Origin: an uncultured Coriobacteriaceae bacterium
GTDB lineage: Bacteria > Actinomycetota > Coriobacteriia > Coriobacteriales > Atopobiaceae
Assembly (NCBI GenBank): GCA_902772085.1
Contig: CACXZL010000259.1
Coordinates: 1-6,645, forward strand
Length of the DNA stretch: 6,645 bases
Reading direction: 5' to 3'
Shown here: positions 4,972 through 6,645 of the stretch, in pieces
Layout of the letters: each line of letters opens with the position of its first letter
How positions within the stretch are numbered: position 1 is the stretch's first letter
Translations under genes and position numbers: made by a program
The notes under the pieces: model-generated
The model's database searches: none
The model's input: the letters and a program-made list of their open reading frames with translations, nothing else
Told to the model about the DNA's origin: nothing

Positions 4972-6645
4972 TTATTTCTGATCCGGTTTCTCCTCTGCGC
5001 TCACTGGCGTAGAGGAGATGACCACCGACGTGTCTGCCTGGATGTTGTCGGCCTGTACAGCTGCCTTTGTGCCATCGTTTGCAAGGACGGTCACGGGGAT
5101 GTTTGTGACGATGCCTCGAGAGGGATCGAGCAAGAGCTCTAGATAGCTTCCTCCGTTTTGTGACGTGCGCAAAGCCGCAGATGGAACGATGTAGGTGCTA
5201 GGAATGCTCTTCAGGATAATGGATGCCTCGACGGCAATCCCCTTGGTGATGCGCTCGTCTGGCTCTTCAATAAACACCGTGGCGAAAAGCACCCCTTCAT
5301 CGTCCTCGTCGAGACTGCTTATCTGCGAGGTTATCGCAAGCCCCTCGATGGTGGGAAACGTGAGACGTACTTCTTGGTCCACGCTTGCGCGATCACGTTG
5401 GTCCTCGGGTATTTGGACGACGAGGCGGTAACTCGAGGTATCGGAGATGGTGCAAAGACGGGTGGATCCAGTCACTTTGCCACTTGGTTTCACTTGGGAG
5501 TTTATGTCGCTTATCGTGCCGCTTATAGGTGCGTAGACGTTTAGCGTCTCCTGCTGCTCAAGCGCATGCTCATACGTCTGCTGGATGTTTGCGAGGTTTT
5601 TGTTTGCGGCGTCCAACTCGCTCTGGGCGGCTGTGGCTTTGTTTTTTGCGTTTTCTAAGCCTAGCTCAGCTATCGTGCGCGTGTTTGACGAGGTGCTTGA
5701 GCTCGAGCTCGAACTCGAGCTGGAACTAGAACTTGAACTGGAGCTGGAACTCGAGCTCGAGCTAGAACTCGAGTTGTTTGACCCCGCGTTGCGATTGTTG
5801 TTTTGGTTTGCACGGTTGGCGGCCTCCTTGTCCACCTCCTCTTGAGCCTTTGCCAGTTCTTCGTTTGCCTTGTCGAGGGCGGCGGCCTTCGCCTCCGCCT
5901 CCTTGCGAAAGGTCTCTACCGCCTTGGCGGCCCGATTGGTGGCATCTCGGATGGTGGGGTTGTCGAGACGAAGGAGCAGCTCGCCCTGCTCCACCGAAGC
6001 ACCGTCTTCTACGAGTACTTCCTCTACGCTTCCTGAAACGCCCGAGGTTACGCTTGACTCGTCAATCGGCTTGACGAGAGACGTGGTGTCGATGGTCTCG
6101 GTGTACTCGCCCTTGATGATGGTCTCTGTTTCAAACTTCGTGGTGACCTCTTGGACTGGCGTGCGCATAGAGGTCCAGAGGAACCAGCCGGATGCCCCAA
6201 TGATTATCGCGAGCAGGAGAGTGACGAGCACTGTCGTGATGCGCGAGTGGCGCTTCTTTGTGATGCGTACGTCCTCCTGTGCTTGTCGACTCGAGAGATA
6301 GGGTGAGGGAGAATCGCTTACATAGTAGGGCCGGTTGATATTTACCGCTGCCACTTCATGCTTTCCCAAAATACCGATGGGGGCGTCGTTCTGGGATGAC
6401 TCGTATGCGGGGGTCTGTGTCTGCCATGAAACGTGCGTAGGAGTTTGTGCCTCCTGCGATGCGGATGGTCGATCAGCTGAAAGAGGAAGCTGAGAATTGG
6501 AATCGGGCACATCGTCTATGAGATTCACGCGCTCCATGCCATATCCGAGGGCGGGGGAGGCTACGGTGGCGTCTTCGAGCCCACCATCTTCTATGGAGGG
6601 CACACTGAAATGACGTTCTTTGCGAAGGGAGGAGTCCTGCGTCGT
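4972..6645 (-). CDS. Efflux/secretion periplasmic-adaptor-type protein (HlyD/MacA family) with poly-serine tract, 5' partial
   Basis: A membrane-fusion-type adaptor of the kind that works with MacB-like ABC exporters. Numbering from the GTG at 6603, residues 1-121 form a hydrophilic, Pro/Ser/Gln-rich cytoplasmic part ending in KKRHSR. Residues 122-143 are a single membrane anchor (ITTVLVTLLLAIIIGASGWF and on). Residues 185-216 are the first half of a lipoyl-like domain (SGSVEEVLVEDGASVEQGEL). Residues 222-269 are a charged coiled-coil helix, 278-303 are 26 consecutive serines, 311-352 are the returning helix, 355-390 are the second lipoyl half (YAPISGTISDI), and the rest is a beta-barrel plus membrane-proximal domain (VPSAAL at 473-478). 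The frame stays open from 6603 to the window edge, encoding TTQDSSLRKERHFS before that GTG. The GTG has no Shine-Dalgarno, so the true start is probably beyond 6645. It is the last gene of its unit; no transporter partner is visible here. The substrate is unknown. Confidence 0.85.
   Translation of the reverse strand, partial: TTQDSSLRKERHFSVPSIEDGGLEDATVASPALGYGMERVNLIDDVPDSNSQLPLSADRPSASQEAQTPTHVSWQTQTPAYESSQNDAPIGILGKHEVAAVNINRPYYVSDSPSPYLSSRQAQEDVRITKKRHSRITTVLVTLLLAIIIGASGWFLWTSMRTPVQEVTTKFETETIIKGEYTETIDTTSLVKPIDESSVTSGVSGSVEEVLVEDGASVEQGELLLRLDNPTIRDATNRAAKAVETFRKEAEAKAAALDKANEELAKAQEEVDKEAANRANQNNNRNAGSNNSSSSSSSSSSSSSSSSSSSSSSSSSSTSSNTRTIAELGLENAKNKATAAQSELDAANKNLANIQQTYEHALEQQETLNVYAPISGTISDINSQVKPSGKVTGSTRLCTISDTSSYRLVVQIPEDQRDRASVDQEVRLTFPTIEGLAITSQISSLDEDDEGVLFATVFIEEPDERITKGIAVEASIILKSIPSTYIVPSAALRTSQNGGSYLELLLDPSRGIVTNIPVTVLANDGTKAAVQADNIQADTSVVISSTPVSAEEKPDQK
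5695..5772 (-). repeat. Hexanucleotide (TCN-AGY)13 repeat encoding 26 serines
   Basis: On the minus strand the 78 bases are 13 tandem copies of a six-base unit TCN-AGY, such as TCGAGC, TCGAGT, TCTAGC, TCCAGT and TCAAGT. Every unit uses one serine codon from each of the two unconnected serine codon families, in strict alternation with no exception. Third positions vary widely, while the first and second positions never do. The tract also contains many GAGCTC and CTCGAG palindromes. It lies inside the adaptor gene at the place of the coiled-coil tip. Confidence 0.95.

Noticed and set aside
5585..5845. Plus-strand frame with a long Glu-Leu repeat (LELELE)
   Set aside because: This is the reverse-strand reading of the TCN-AGY serine repeat in the adaptor gene. 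It has no start signal and no protein-like context outside the repeat.

Overview
This is a moderately GC-rich bacterial window holding six protein genes or gene parts and no RNA gene, mobile element or CRISPR array that I can support. A [FeFe]-hydrogenase of the monomeric 'group B' type points to a strict or facultative anaerobe. Together with a Gram-positive-style efflux adaptor carrying a long poly-serine tract, this would fit an anaerobic actinobacterium of the Coriobacteriia (Olsenella/Atopobium-like). That assignment is inference from general resemblance, not a search result.

Layout. (1) Positions 1-716, + strand: the C-terminal end of histidyl-tRNA synthetase (hisS), overlapping by four bases (GTGA) with thpR, an RNA 2',3'-cyclic phosphodiesterase. 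(2) 854-2431, +: a complete [FeFe]-hydrogenase with ferredoxin-like clusters and all three H-cluster signatures. A short hairpin and then a perfect 19-bp inverted repeat flanked by A and T runs follow; the latter is a bidirectional terminator shared with the convergent gene. (3) 2543-2848, -: a 101-residue protein I do not recognise. (4) 2964-3656, -: a phosphoglycolate-phosphatase-like HAD hydrolase starting at TTG. (5) 3747/3772-4914, +: a CapA/PgsA-family protein, divergent from the HAD gene. Its best ribosome-binding site leads into a different frame that stops after 27 codons, and several normally conserved active-site residues are replaced. (6) 4972 to beyond 6645, -: a membrane-fusion/efflux adaptor (HlyD/MacA type) with a long cytoplasmic N-terminal extension, one membrane anchor and a run of 26 serines placed where the alpha-hairpin tip should be.

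The genes do not form one pathway. hisS-thpR is a housekeeping RNA pair. The hydrogenase is a stand-alone redox unit with no maturation genes in view. The HAD and CapA-like genes share a 90-base divergent intergenic region. The adaptor is the last gene of a minus-strand unit whose partner transporter genes are not in the window. The points most worth a second look are the exactly alternating TCN/AGY serine tract, the frame problem at the start of the CapA-like gene, and the active-site changes in that protein.
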